Source: Cunninghamia lanceolata (taxonomy: Eukaryota; Streptophyta; Pinopsida; Cupressales; Cupressaceae). Taken from it: a stretch of DNA of 64,000 bases. The stretch's first letter is position 1. Each line of letters starts with the position of its first letter. Where the stretch lies: the NCBI GenBank assembly GCA_027924645.1, contig BSBN01000047.1, forward strand, positions 1,302,001 to 1,366,000. Reading direction: 5' to 3'. The notes beneath the pieces are model-generated. The model was not told the DNA's origin. It worked only from the letters and a program-made list of their open reading frames with translations, and made no database searches. Shown piece after piece: positions 1 to 10,216 of this stretch. The position numbers were made by a program, and so were the translations under genes.

Positions 1-2
1 GG

Positions 3-2417
3 ATAATGTGGGTCACCTTTCTGAAAGAGAAGTCAGAAGCCTTTGAAAAGTTCAAAATCTTCAAAGCTATGGTAGAGAATCAAACCGGATTAAAACTGAA
101 GTGTCTGAGGTTTGATAGAGGTGATGAATTCACATCCGGTGAGTTCATAGACTTCTGTGAGAAGCATGGTATAAAGAGACAGTTGTCTGCTCCTAGGACT
201 CCACAGTAGAATGGAGTAGTTGAGAGAAAGAACCAGACCATCCAGGAAGCTGCCAGGATAATGATGTTGGAAGCAAATGTTCCTCAGATGTTTTGGAGAG
301 AAGCTATTAGCACTACAGTCTACACCCTCAATCGAGTTCAAATCAGAAACAATACCGGTAAGACCCCCTATGAACTTTGGTTTGGCATCACTCCTACTAT
401 GAGATATTTCAAAGTATTTGGTAGCAAGTGTTATATTAAAAGAGATGAAGATCTAGGGAAGTTTGATGCTAGAAGTGATGAAGGAATTTTCTTGGGTTAC
501 TCCACTCAAAGCAAAGCATACCAGTGTTACAATAAGAGACTGAGAAAGATGATAGAAAGTACTAATGTGAGAGTTGATGAAGGAATTGAGAAGCCCTCAA
601 GATTTTATGAGTTTGATGAAGATGATGAAGATGGTGTTCAGGATCAAGGAGCTCAATCCTCTCCGATAAGTCAGAGTCAGACTGATCCGGTAAATCAGGA
701 AGAAGAGATAGGTCTGAATGAGCATGATCAAGAAGCAGCAATGCAAGATACTCCCAAAATTCCAAGGTATGTAAGAGTGAACCACTCTAAAGATCAGATC
801 ATAGGTGACAGAAGCAAAGGTGTGCAAACTAGAAGGAATGTTGCTCAAAATCCGGATGAATGTTGTATGATTTCAAAGATTGAACCTAAGACAATAAGTG
901 AAGCCTGCAATGATGAAAATTGGACCAAAGCTATGGAAGAAGAGTTGATGCAAATTGAGAAAAATCACACTTGGGATCTTGTTTCCAGACCTTGTAACAA
1001 GAATGTGATTGGAACCAAATGGGTCTTCCGGAACAAACTAAATGAAGATGGTGAAGTAATCAAAAATAAAGCTAGATTAGTCTGCAAAGGCTACTCTCAA
1101 ATAGAAGGGATTGATTTTGATGAAACTTTTGCTCCGGTGGCAAGAATTGAATCAGTCAGACTATTTCTTGCATTTGCTGCCTTCAAAGATTTCAAAGATT
1201 ATCAGATGGATGTAAAATCTGCTTTTTTGAATGGTGATCTAGAAGAAGAAGTGTACATTGAACAACCAGATGGATTTCAATTATCTGAGCATGGTGATAT
1301 GGTTTGCAAATTGAAGAAGGCGCTATATGGTCTAAAGAAAGCTCCAAGAGCATGGTATGAAAAGCTGGACTAACATCTTTTGAAGATTGGTTTCAATAAA
1401 GGTACTGCCGATAGTAATCTATATTTCAAAATTGATCATGAAAACATCTTGATTGTTGAAGTATTTGTAGATGATATCATTTTTGGGGGAAGAGATAGTT
1501 TGTGTCAAACTTTTGCAAACCAAATGAAAAGTGAGTTTGAAATGTCAATGCTTGGTGAAATGTATTTCTTCTTGGGTCTGCAAATCACTCAGACAAAGAA
1601 AGGAATCTTTATCTCTCAGACCAAGTATGTGAAAGAACTATTGAAGAAATTTGGAATGGAAGATTCAAAGCCAATGAACACTCCTATGGCTACCGGATGT
1701 AAGTTGAGTAAAAATGATGACTCTCCTAAGACAGATCAGACAAAGTACAGATCAATGATTGGTGGATTATTGTATCTCACTTAGACTAGACCGGATATAA
1801 TGCAGGCAGTTGGTCTTGTGGCAAGATTTCAGGCTGATCCCAAAGAATCTCATGTTATGGCAATCAAAAGAATTTTTAGGTACTTGAAAGGAACAGTTGA
1901 GTATGGTCTATGGTATCCCAGAGATCATGACTTCTCTCTTCATGCATACACAGATGTAGATTGGGCAGGAGATGTGGATGATAGGAAGAGTACAAGTGGA
2001 GGAGCTTTCTTTTTGGGAAAAAGGTTGGTTTCTTGGCTAAGCAAGAAATAAGATGCAATATCTCTGTCTACAATAGAAGCAGAATACATTGCAGCAGTAG
2101 GTAGTTGCACTCAACTTTTGTGGATGAAACAAATGCTAAGACATATTCAAGTAGAATATGAGGAGCCTATCACAATTTTCTGTGATAATTCAAGTGCAAT
2201 AAATGTTTCTAAGAATCCGGTATTGCATTCTAAAACCAAGCACATATCTATCAAGTTTCACTTTCTGAGAGAGCAAGTGAACAAGGGTGAAGTCAAATTT
2301 GAGTATGTACCCTCCAAGGATCAGATTGCAGATATCTTTACTAAACCTCTTCCCAAGGACTCTTTTGAGTATCTCAGGGAGAAGTTAGGGGTCATGGCCC
2401 CTCCGGTGATGCATTAA
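3..2417 (+). pseudogene. pol: Copia pol remnant: integrase, reverse transcriptase, RNase H
   Basis: One reading frame runs through the whole segment, interrupted by four nonsense codons (207, 1371, 1782, 2049) and no frameshift. Integrase: the second catalytic Asp lies in RFDRGDEF and the Glu in VVERKNQ, with the usual SAPRTPQ context. [13 protein letters not shown] and the catalytic FVDDIIFGG. RNase H: TDVDWAGDVDDRKSTSG, then STIEAEYIAA, and a C-terminal HSKTKHISIKFHFLREQV region typical of copia pol. All four stops sit where family members have Gln: after TPQ (TAG), after KLD (TAA), after YLT (TAG) and after SKK (TAA). With these stops no functional polyprotein can be made. Gag, protease and the first integrase Asp are left of the window. 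Confidence 0.92.
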
Positions 2418-2730
2418 GATGCACTGTTGTGCATCCGTCTGGTGGATATCACAGACATATCTTGTGATCCGGATTGATGTTGTGGAGTTGCTACTAAGGG
2501 GGAGCAGCTAGTATGATTCTGATGTGTTGGAATTGCAAGTATGAGCCCTTTGCCATTGATGTCAAAGGGAGAGAGAAGACATGTGAAAAACAAGTGGTTG
2601 ATGATCAAAGGCGAAGTAGTAAAGGAAGAGAAGACATGTTGCTGATAGGGGGAGCTATGACAGAAATGAGAAGTTCTTGTCTTGATGGTTTTTCACATCA
2701 TATGTTGCCATCAATGACAAAGGGGGAGAT
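2418..2730 (+). promoter_or_regulatory. Pre-LTR non-coding segment with four polypurine modules
   Basis: Between the pol stop and the LTR there are four purine tracts: aagggggag at 2496-2504, aaagggagag at 2564-2573, agggggag at 2647-2654 and aaagggggagat at 2719-2730. The last abuts the LTR and is the likely plus-strand primer site. The module around the second and last reads roughly 'ttgccat(t/c)(g/a)atg.caaag', so a larger unit is repeated. The same four-fold arrangement occurs in the minus-strand element at 6198-6429. Confidence 0.75.
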
Positions 2731-3958
2731 TGTTGCAAGTATGAGGTTAACTAGTGTTGTCATTGATGTCAACATACTCATATTGCATTGGTAAGAAGGA
2801 TTGGATGAGTTGTGTGCTGTTGTTATTGAGGAAATCAGTCTCCATTCGGAACAGTGAAGAACAGTGATGAGAAGAAGGAAAAAGTACTGTATAGGTTGTG
2901 GATCAGAGGATGCGGATTAAAGGGTTTGTAGATATGAGTCTTGAGATTCTCTAGTTAAGATTTTAGAGGTCCGTATAAAGAAATGAAGAAATTATGGTTG
3001 TTTGTGTGAAACCGGTTCCGGTAGGTGTTCAGAGGTGACAGAGGGTCACAAAAAGGTCCGGTGTGATCCAGAATTGTATTTTCCTATTCTACGGATTGAA
3101 AGGAGTGTTTGGGATGTCCTTGTGATGTATCATCTCAATTTGTGAATGGTTTGGAGGTCCGGAAGAACCTTTTGCATTGTGGCAGTGGCGATAGACTGTG
3201 TTCTTGAAGTTCTGGATGATGAAGAGAAGAATTCTGGTAAGCTGATGAAGTGCAGATGTTCCTGTTGCTTCAGGGAAGGTTATGATGATCGTTGGATCAT
3301 GTTTAGTTCGTGTTGATAGTCTGCATTGAAGTTAGAGTTTGGATTTGATGTAATGACCACCTGTTGTTGGTGTTCTTTCGGAGACAGGCCGACTGGATGT
3401 TCTACACACCTTGCGAATGTTATTGTGATGTTTGCCAACTTAGATGATTATTCCTAAGTCGATGTCTTGTATAAATAAGGGTTTGTGAATTCATTTTGAA
3501 GTGTGGATGAGTGTGGTATAGCGAAGAGAAGTGCGAAAGGCAGAGAAAAGTTTTTTTGGGCTTAAATGGAACTGATCTGGACATGGTAATGATGTCATTC
3601 TCCAGTTCAAGATTGTGATTCTTATCACTCTGTAGACAGTGTGTCTCTTTATAGGTAATGTGCCTTTTATGAGCAATGTGCTCAGGCTATGAGCCCTAAT
3701 TGGTAGGTGCCATCTTTTTCTTATTCTTCTAACAGAGAATAATCCTTGGGTTAATCACCCCGTGGTTTTTCCCTTAACCGGGTTTTCCACGTCAAAACCT
3801 TGGTGTTCAATGTGTTGATGTTTATCTACTCTGATGTTTATGCTTTATGCTTTTATGGATGATTAATTGCTATGCTAATGAATAACTAAGTGGATCTGAA
3901 TGCTTGAATTGAAAGAAAGTTTAGGATAACTGATTCACCCCCCGCTTAGTTATCAACA
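2731..3958 (+). repeat. 3' LTR of the copia element (1228 bp)
   Basis: It starts tgttgcaagt right after the polypurine tract and ends agttatcaaca, giving TG...CA ends. A TATAAATA box lies at 3470-3477. The last ~370 bp align with the terminal part of the LTRs of the 5104-12556 element (shared gagccctaattgg, ttaatcaccccgtgg, ttccacgtcaaaa, aggataactgattcacccc). A second LTR of the same family begins at 63756; over the 245 bases visible there I count about 16 differences. Confidence 0.88.
3470..3477 (+). promoter_or_regulatory. TATA box in copia LTR
   Basis: TATAAATA in the middle of the LTR, upstream of the part conserved with the other LTR family. This is the expected place for the U3/R core promoter. 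The transcription start is not determined. Confidence 0.5.
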
Positions 3959-4946
3959 ATAATGAGATCAAGGTAGCTTTGGAGATGACTTAGAGTGAGA
4001 CAAAAAGATAAAAATCAATAATCAAAAAGACCAACGAAAAGATACAAATAGCCTTTGTGTGCTCTTGCCAAGAGACGTGATGATAGAATGATAGATTTTT
4101 GTCCATTGTAGGAAAGATATATCCTAGGACGCAGATCGGTTGGTGTTTGATTGGAAAATTTTTGGAAGATGGGCAAAAGAACAGTCTGGCCATATGTGGG
4201 ATTATAGTTGGTATGTTGATTGATGATTTTTGCACTAGGGAGCATGTTTCAAGCGTATACGTAGCATGTGTATCATTTATTAGATCCAGAAAGCTCAATG
4301 AATGGGGACCATCCAAACGGGTTGGATGGGTGCATCTTAGATACCTGAGTACTGGAAACATCCTTTGTATTCTAGACTGCATACATACCCTGTATCCACA
4401 GAATCAAGGTACTTTTAAGATGCGGGCGAAATGATTATGTAGTTCTGGCAAGACTTGATGATGTGGGAATGGTTTGGGATGGGTGTGATGTGATGAAGAT
4501 TGATGTGTGTTTGATGATTGCGATGAGATGTGTTGAATTGTGTTGTGTTTTTAGATTTTCTGTATTTTCTATTGTTTTTGGATTTTTTATGATTTTGCGA
4601 TGTTTTTGGATTTTCTGATTTTGTATGTACAAAAGGAGCTTACAAGGATCCTTGTTCCATGAGTTGGCCTTAGGATGGGATAGGATAGGTTGGGCGATAG
4701 GACTTGATGTTTCAGAATTCCAAGCCATGGGATGCATGAGATATGGTTTGATGCGACGGTAAGAGGACTTATTAGATGGTAGAACCGGCCACTACGCATG
4801 GTGCCTGAAATAAGTTTTCACCATGGTACTTATCCAAGGCATCACCGAAGTGATTTTCACCATTGGAAGTTTTATTGCACTCTGATTTTTCTTGATTTTT
4901 TGATTTATTGGTATTTTTGATTTTTTGACTTGGGGTATCAAATGGG
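3959..4946 (-). other. 3' untranslated region of the minus-strand Tat element
   Basis: Non-coding sequence following the integrase stop. It parallels the 3' UTR of the plus-strand Tat element at 47587-50032: both carry a 'ggtgaaaa' block with 'aagtaccatggtgaaaac', an A-rich stretch with repeated 'aaaatccaaaaac'-like words (about 4550-4620 here), and a 'gatacagggtatgta' block (about 4387-4401 here). No gene is seen. Confidence 0.6.
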
Positions 4947-5098
4947 TTATGCATAGAATTTCTTGAGATGCAAGATGTTCATTGGCTCATCTAGAGGCTG
5001 CCGCTCCGGTGTTGCAAGCTGATATGCTCCTGACCCATAATCGGTGGTGATAACATATGGTCCTAGCCAATTGGGTTCAAATTTTCCTTTCTTAGGAC
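4947..5098 (-). pseudogene. Integrase C-terminus of the Tat element (distal piece)
   Basis: Reading leftward, the piece encodes RPKKGKF, PNWLGPY, a GAYQLATPE stretch and LHLKKFYA, then a TAA stop at 4947-4949. This is the chromodomain-less integrase tail. It is the continuation of the integrase ending at 12562, separated by the 7.45 kb insertion. The equivalent tail in the plus-strand Tat copy lies at 47430-47586. Confidence 0.85.
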
Positions 5099-5103
5099 GC
5101 TCT
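5099..5103. repeat. Target-site duplication GCTCT (left)
   Basis: gctct directly precedes the left LTR end, and the same five bases follow the right LTR end at 12557-12561. This is a typical 5-bp LTR-retrotransposon footprint. Confidence 0.93.
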
Positions 5104-6197
5104 TGTTGATAACTGAGAGGGGGGGGGTGAATCAGTTATCCTAATTATTTCCCTTATTAAACTTTCCTTTTAATTGAAGCAGCATAAAATCAAACACAAA
5201 ACATAAACCATGAAATAAGAAACACATGACACAGTATTTTTGACGTGGAAACCCTGTTAAGGGAGAAAACCACGGGGTGATTAACCCAAGAATTATTCTC
5301 TGTTTAGAAGAATAGAAAATTACAAAAATGGCACTTGCCAATTAGGGCTCACTGCCCGAGCACACTGCTCACAAGAGGCTCACTGCCTACAAGAAGACAC
5401 ACTGTCTTACAAAGTGATTAGAATCACAGTCTTGAACTGATTGGAAGCATCTGCATATGCTGGAGTTCAGTTCCGGTTAGGTTCAGTATACTGATCTGCT
5501 GCACTTCATCTTTCCTCTGTTCTTTAGTCTGCTGTCCTTTCACATACCGGATTTTTCTTGTTACTTCTGCTCTACTCTGGACTTGTTCGCATATCCTCAC
5601 ACACATTCACACCTTTTACCACTAAATCCATCCTCTATATATATCCGCACAAGTACTTTCATCATCTTTCTAGTCGGCATCCGGAACAGTCTAGTTTCTT
5701 ACAAACTTAGTTCTGTCGGCTGAATCCTTGCTCACCAAGCAATGCGGATCAAGCATATACTTGTAGATATCATCAATTATGTCGGCCAAACATGATTCAT
5801 GCCTCCGCAACCTTTATCATCATCTGTAACACATCCGGAAAGTAGTTTGATACTCAGTCAGTCAGTTCTTCCTCTGTTTTCACTGTCTCTCAAGAATCCG
5901 GTACTCAACTATTCATATCTTTTTCCTTGTCCATCTCCGGAGGCTAAATCCTTGGAATATACTACTCAAGATAGTCCTCTTGACTTCCCCAGATCTGCAC
6001 TGCACCAAGACACTTCCTCTGATAGATCCGGACCAATCTGTCGGACCTTGCCACATGCTCTGTTCTTGTTCACCGGACCACCACAATCTTCAATCTGACT
6101 TCCGGTAGAGACATATCATGACTTGCGGATATGTGGGATGACCTTTGTTGCCATCAATGACAACAACCATGAATCCATATAGTGTCTCTTGCCAACA
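5104..6197 (-). repeat. 3' LTR of the non-autonomous element (1094 bp)
   Basis: Ends are tgttgataac (left) and gccaaca (right), so in element sense TGTTGGC...TATCAACA. It contains nine CCGG sites. It is identical to the right LTR except for T at 5996 (C at 12355, a CpG position) and a shorter G-run. Open frames inside it occur twice in the window only because the LTR is duplicated. Confidence 0.95.
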
Positions 6198-6429
6198 ATC
6201 TCCCCCTTTGGCATTGATGGCAACACTTAGTGAAAAATGACTAAGTGTTTACACTATGCTCCCCCTCTGCTGATGCTCTGTCTTTATATACAATTTCTGG
6301 AACTCCCCCTGAGTTGGATTCCTCATTTTTCACTGCTCCTCACTCCCCCTTTGACATCAATGGCAAAGGGTAGGGTCCGCACACCAAAATTTTCAAAAAT
6401 TTTCTATATATAGCCGCATATTTACATAC
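6198..6429 (-). promoter_or_regulatory. Four-module polypurine region before the 3' LTR
   Basis: On the minus strand, purine tracts AGGGGGAG occur at 6259-6266, 6303-6310, 6343-6350 and next to the LTR at about 6198-6207. The outer two are embedded in a repeated context of the form 'attgatg.caaaggggg'. The LTR-proximal tract should prime plus-strand DNA synthesis; the others may be decoys or alternates. The layout mirrors 2496-2730 in the copia element. Confidence 0.75.
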
Positions 6430-9400
6430 TCACATATACTGCAGAATGTCTGCAAAGGATGTCTGCAGTTGAACCATTTCAGTAGCCCAACTAAGCTTCA
6501 TTCTGTCCAGGATTGAAATGTGACCACTCAACAAAAATGCAAAAGCTTCTGCCCGCCTGAGATCTGTCGGATCTTTTGTATGGGCGGTGGTCTGGGCATC
6601 ACTGATGGCCTCATGCATCGTTTCCAACTTAGGGACTATAATCCTTCTAAGTTCTCCCATCCGGTTGGTAATGTTCTTCCTCTCCTTCTCAAGATTCTTT
6701 ATTTCATTCAAGACTGCAATAGTCTGACATTCTTGATTTATTATAGAGGAAGAGAGAGGATCAAAACTTTGAGATAAGCTTTGAAGCTTGTCCTGTTCTT
6801 CTTTTATTTTCTTGTCAATTGCTGTTGTTGCCTTTGACCAAGATATACAAAATTTGTAGATGTCACCGCCATCCTTAAGAGCATTTTCTAAGCTCTTTAT
6901 TCCAATGCTTACAATCTTCCTATCCTTAGAGATTAATTCTAATATTTCAGAAAATCTCTTATCCAAAAATTCCTTCCGGACCTTGTCTTCAGCTGATTTT
7001 TCTAGAGAATTAAAATGTGTATCAATACTGCTGACTAAGGTTTTTAGATTACCGGAAGTGGAGGCAGTCGGATCTATTTGGATTGATGGCATGATCTTTA
7101 CAAGTACTCCGGAAGCAGCCTCTATCAACTCACAGCCCTCCATATGAGACTTTAGGAGCTTTTCATTTGCCTTGGCATTTGCAAATGAAGCTATCTTCAT
7201 TGTTTGTACCGGAGAGAGAGAGTCAAAATCAAATGGACCTTTTAGAAGCTCCGGTTCATCAATCTCTAGAGTTTCTTTGCTCAAAAATTGTTGAACAGTT
7301 TGTGCAGTGTCTCTTGCCGGAGACAGATGTTTCTTTTCTTCTGCAGTCTTAGAACTGTCAACCTCTTTGTCTGTCACCACTGCTTCCTTCTCCTGCAATT
7401 GCTCTTCTTCTTTGGATCCGGAGACTGTAGGGGAAACCGGAGGAGAGATGCTTGCTTGTTCATGGGTCACTTCTTCTGGAGCAGAGGGTCCCAAGTCCTC
7501 ACTTGTCTGTTCAGGGCTCACTTCTTCCGGAACAGAAGATTCCAAGTCAGCAGCTGTTTCTGCACCTAAGTCTTCTACAACAGGAAGATTGAACCTTTTG
7601 AAGGCCTTCCGGAGGATCTCTTCTGTCTCTTGTGCCACTTTGTCAGTCTCACCAAGCATGAGCTGATTCATCCTGGCTTTACTTCTGAACTCATCTTTGC
7701 AGTCCTTGAAGATCATGTTCATTGTCTTGGGATCAATTTGAGGATATAGCTGAATAGCTATCTGCTCCCGGATCTCAAGATCTTTAGCATGAGCATTATT
7801 TTTCCTCACTTCCATTTCCTTTTCTAGGCTTTTAGGAATAAGAGATATTATTTCAATGAAAGCCTTATTATATATGTTGAGATATTTCACTGTGGCCTCC
7901 TGCAGGGTCTTTTGGTCTGCCTCACTGAAGTCATCATAGGATTCAGTCATTGGTTGAAGGTTTCCATCCACCGTGACCGACTTGATTATGCTCTCTAGTG
8001 ACAGAGTGGGCTTTTCAACAGTTGCCTCTGCCATTTCATCCTTGTCTTGGCCTGTGGAGGGCTTACCGGATCCTTTCTTCTTCTGTTTCTTTACTTCTCT
8101 TACTTCCTTATCTGATTCTGTTTCCTCTTCATCCTTTTGGCTTTCATAAGCCCTTGATGCTTTTGTCTTGGATCTTTTACCGGATGCCTGGACTTCCGGT
8201 TTTGAGCTTTTGGTTGTGGAAGGTGCAGATCTCTTTGATGATCTGGTCCGGGTGGGGGTTTCAACCGGAGCACTTTCTTTGCTTTTCTCTTCTTCCTCAG
8301 CCTTTCTCCTCTTTTCCCGGCTGGCATCAAGTGCCTCTTTTGAGATGCCTAGGCCTTGAGCAATGTGCTCTACTTCTTTTCTCACTTTTCTCTTAATCTC
8401 AGGTTCCCTGAGTTCTACATGTAATTTCACGCTCAGCTCCTCAAAGGTTCCAAACCTTTCTGCCTTAGGATCTTTGGGCTGACTTAGCATGTGTTGAACA
8501 TGCAGCTCTACTATCTGTTCATCAACTTCATACCCCATGGGCATGATCCAGACAGTCCTTGGCTCCACTGCCTCCATTAGGCACTGATCAGTGTCAACCA
8601 TAAAACATACTGAGTCCTTGTATTTCTCAATGAGAGACTGGGGAATTCTCTCTCTTGCTTGCATCATGCTCTGAAAGTTTTTGAAGTATCCCCATAGAGC
8701 TGTATTTCTCGCTTTTGCATCCCCAAGTCCATGCAAATAGTCTCTTATCTGGACTGCAACAGGTTTGTCATTCTGCCATACCCATCCACTTGTTCCGGGT
8801 AGCTCATTCATGAAGTAAAAGAATAGACATACAATGAGAGTACCATACTTAAAGGAGTTCTTCTTGTCTTTCTTGATTTTCTGTACATTTTCCATCAATT
8901 GGCTTAGTAGTAGTTCACAAAGATCATAATCTGCATTCTTTCTTAGCATTTCATATGCTGTGTATATTGCAGTTCCGGATACAGAATTCTCCCTGCTGGA
9001 GTGATAGATCTTGTATCCTATTATCATTGATGCATATTTGATATCCGGATCCGAAATATCTTCAATGGTCATTGCCCTCTTATCATATTTTGATCCGGTG
9101 GCCTCAGTTACAACGTTGTTCTTGACAGATTTGAGGATAGGTACCCCCCCGGAAGAGTATAGACCAGTTACTGCTCTAATTGCTTCTTTTGTGATCTTAC
9201 AGGGTCTATCTAGCCAAAGGAAGTTGTCATGCATCCTGCTCAGTACATACCGGACCCATTCATCTTCTTCAAAGCTAGGGAAATGAATGAATTGCTCAAA
9301 TTGTTTCTTCTGGATACCCTTATACTCTGGTTTGAGCTCAAAAGCATTGTCTATCAGTTGCTTGTGATAGAGGTCTCTTAATTTGAATTCCCCAAATTCC

Positions 9401-9564
9401 TCAATGTTTGCGTGTATGTAAACCCTAATATCTTCAGTATGTAAGACTCCGTGGGGAACACTAGAGAAGGCTCCTAGTGGATCTACCTCCAATGATTTGT
9501 AGGGATGTTTCTTGAATGAGGGGCGGGGTCTATCAGAGATCTTAACTATGTTTGGAGTAGCCAT
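6430..9564 (-). CDS. ORF2: 1044-aa protein of unknown function carried by the non-autonomous element
   Basis: Intact uninterrupted ORF. The ATG at 9564 has A at -3 and G at +4, a good plant context. I do not recognise a named family. Residues ~1-400 look globular, with conserved-looking stretches such as HFPSFEEDEWVRYVLSRM (~93-110), ITKEAIRAVTGLY (~125-137) and a hydrophobic patch YGTLIVCLFFYFM (~240-252). Residues ~400-510 are charged with several basic clusters (EKRRKAEEEE, SKRSAP, KKQKKKGSGK) that could be nuclear-localisation signals. Residues ~675-705 hold a degenerate duplication (SVPEEVSPEQ / SAPEEVTHEQ). Residues ~900-1000 are helical and coiled-coil-like. No protease, RT or integrase motif is present. 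It lies where pol would be. How a second ORF 1.9 kb from the LTR is translated is not evident. It might be a structural, env-like or regulatory protein. Confidence 0.85.
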   Translation of the reverse strand: MATPNIVKISDRPRPSFKKHPYKSLEVDPLGAFSSVPHGVLHTEDIRVYIHANIEEFGEFKLRDLYHKQLIDNAFELKPEYKGIQKKQFEQFIHFPSFEEDEWVRYVLSRMHDNFLWLDRPCKITKEAIRAVTGLYSSGGVPILKSVKNNVVTEATGSKYDKRAMTIEDISDPDIKYASMIIGYKIYHSSRENSVSGTAIYTAYEMLRKNADYDLCELLLSQLMENVQKIKKDKKNSFKYGTLIVCLFFYFMNELPGTSGWVWQNDKPVAVQIRDYLHGLGDAKARNTALWGYFKNFQSMMQARERIPQSLIEKYKDSVCFMVDTDQCLMEAVEPRTVWIMPMGYEVDEQIVELHVQHMLSQPKDPKAERFGTFEELSVKLHVELREPEIKRKVRKEVEHIAQGLGISKEALDASREKRRKAEEEEKSKESAPVETPTRTRSSKRSAPSTTKSSKPEVQASGKRSKTKASRAYESQKDEEETESDKEVREVKKQKKKGSGKPSTGQDKDEMAEATVEKPTLSLESIIKSVTVDGNLQPMTESYDDFSEADQKTLQEATVKYLNIYNKAFIEIISLIPKSLEKEMEVRKNNAHAKDLEIREQIAIQLYPQIDPKTMNMIFKDCKDEFRSKARMNQLMLGETDKVAQETEEILRKAFKRFNLPVVEDLGAETAADLESSVPEEVSPEQTSEDLGPSAPEEVTHEQASISPPVSPTVSGSKEEEQLQEKEAVVTDKEVDSSKTAEEKKHLSPARDTAQTVQQFLSKETLEIDEPELLKGPFDFDSLSPVQTMKIASFANAKANEKLLKSHMEGCELIEAASGVLVKIMPSIQIDPTASTSGNLKTLVSSIDTHFNSLEKSAEDKVRKEFLDKRFSEILELISKDRKIVSIGIKSLENALKDGGDIYKFCISWSKATTAIDKKIKEEQDKLQSLSQSFDPLSSSIINQECQTIAVLNEIKNLEKERKNITNRMGELRRIIVPKLETMHEAISDAQTTAHTKDPTDLRRAEAFAFLLSGHISILDRMKLSWATEMVQLQTSFADILQYM

Positions 9565-10216
9565 TCTTCAAGGATTTGCAGTGAGGCAATGAAAAACGAA
9601 GAATACCTTAAGCGCCTTCGGTTTGCACGGAGTGGTTGGATTGATTTCTTTATGCAATAGCTTCGGCAGGAGATCCTTGGTGTGCTTGATGAACCTTGTT
9701 GCAGAGCTCCACTATTCGCTTCTTCTCAAGTGTAGAATGAGCAGATAACTTTTGAGAAATCCCTTATATTGCTCCGCAAACCCTAATATCTGTCTGCAAT
9801 AAATGCTTCACCTGCATTATTCCGGTTTACCATGTCTGGACAGCTTGGAGTATCCCGGATTAGTCCTGATCACTGAATATCATCCGGATCTTTAAATCAT
9901 GAATAAATCTAGGTAACATATTACAAGAACATCCCAAATACTCTGTCCAATCCGCAAGACAAGATCGTGCACTTCCGGATCTCTCCGGACCTTTTGTAAT
10001 CCTTTATCATACCGGAGCACCTCCCTGAACAGGTCTAACTTAATCGAACACAGCTTCTTCATAACTCCATGCGGACCTCTGAAAACTTGACTGAAGCATC
10101 TCAGGAGTTATATCTACAAACCCTTTAATCCGCATCTTGTGCCACATCCGGCACAACTTGTTTGGCTGGGGGAACAGAATCTTCTTTGAGTCTCCCCCTG
10201 AGCCTGAGCTTACCTT
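9565..10216 (-). other. Spacer between ORF1 and ORF2
   Basis: 652 bp with no ORF of note. It is rich in TCCGG/CCGGA words (for example near 9832, 9891, 9976, 9985, 10013 and 10147), like the LTR. I see no clear splice acceptor with a strong polypyrimidine tract before the ORF2 start, but I cannot exclude splicing or a subgenomic promoter here. Confidence 0.5.

Larger units (their letters stand above)
1..3958 (+). mobile_element. Sirevirus-like Ty1/copia retrotransposon, 3' portion
   Basis: The element is cut off by the left window edge. Visible parts, in order, are a pol segment (integrase core, RT, RNase H), a short non-coding stretch with four polypurine modules, and a full 3' LTR. The order integrase before RT defines Ty1/copia. 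The Sirevirus-like call rests on the integrase/RT wording, the repeated polypurine tracts before the LTR and CCGG-rich LTRs, which are features I recall for that genus. Pol is dead. It sits at the left end of a minus-strand gypsy element, whose 3' untranslated sequence starts directly at 3959, so it probably inserted there; the 5' junction and target duplication lie outside the window. Confidence 0.85.

Noticed and set aside
3..2417. Stop-codon reassignment (TAA/TAG read as Gln)
   Set aside because: Other elements also show TGA at Arg and stops at Glu, Tyr or Trp positions plus frameshifts, and ORF1/ORF2 of the young element end normally. Deamination explains the pattern.
7998..8396. 132-aa plus-strand ORF and other frames across ORF2
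   Set aside because: Antisense shadows of ORF2 with no domain signal.
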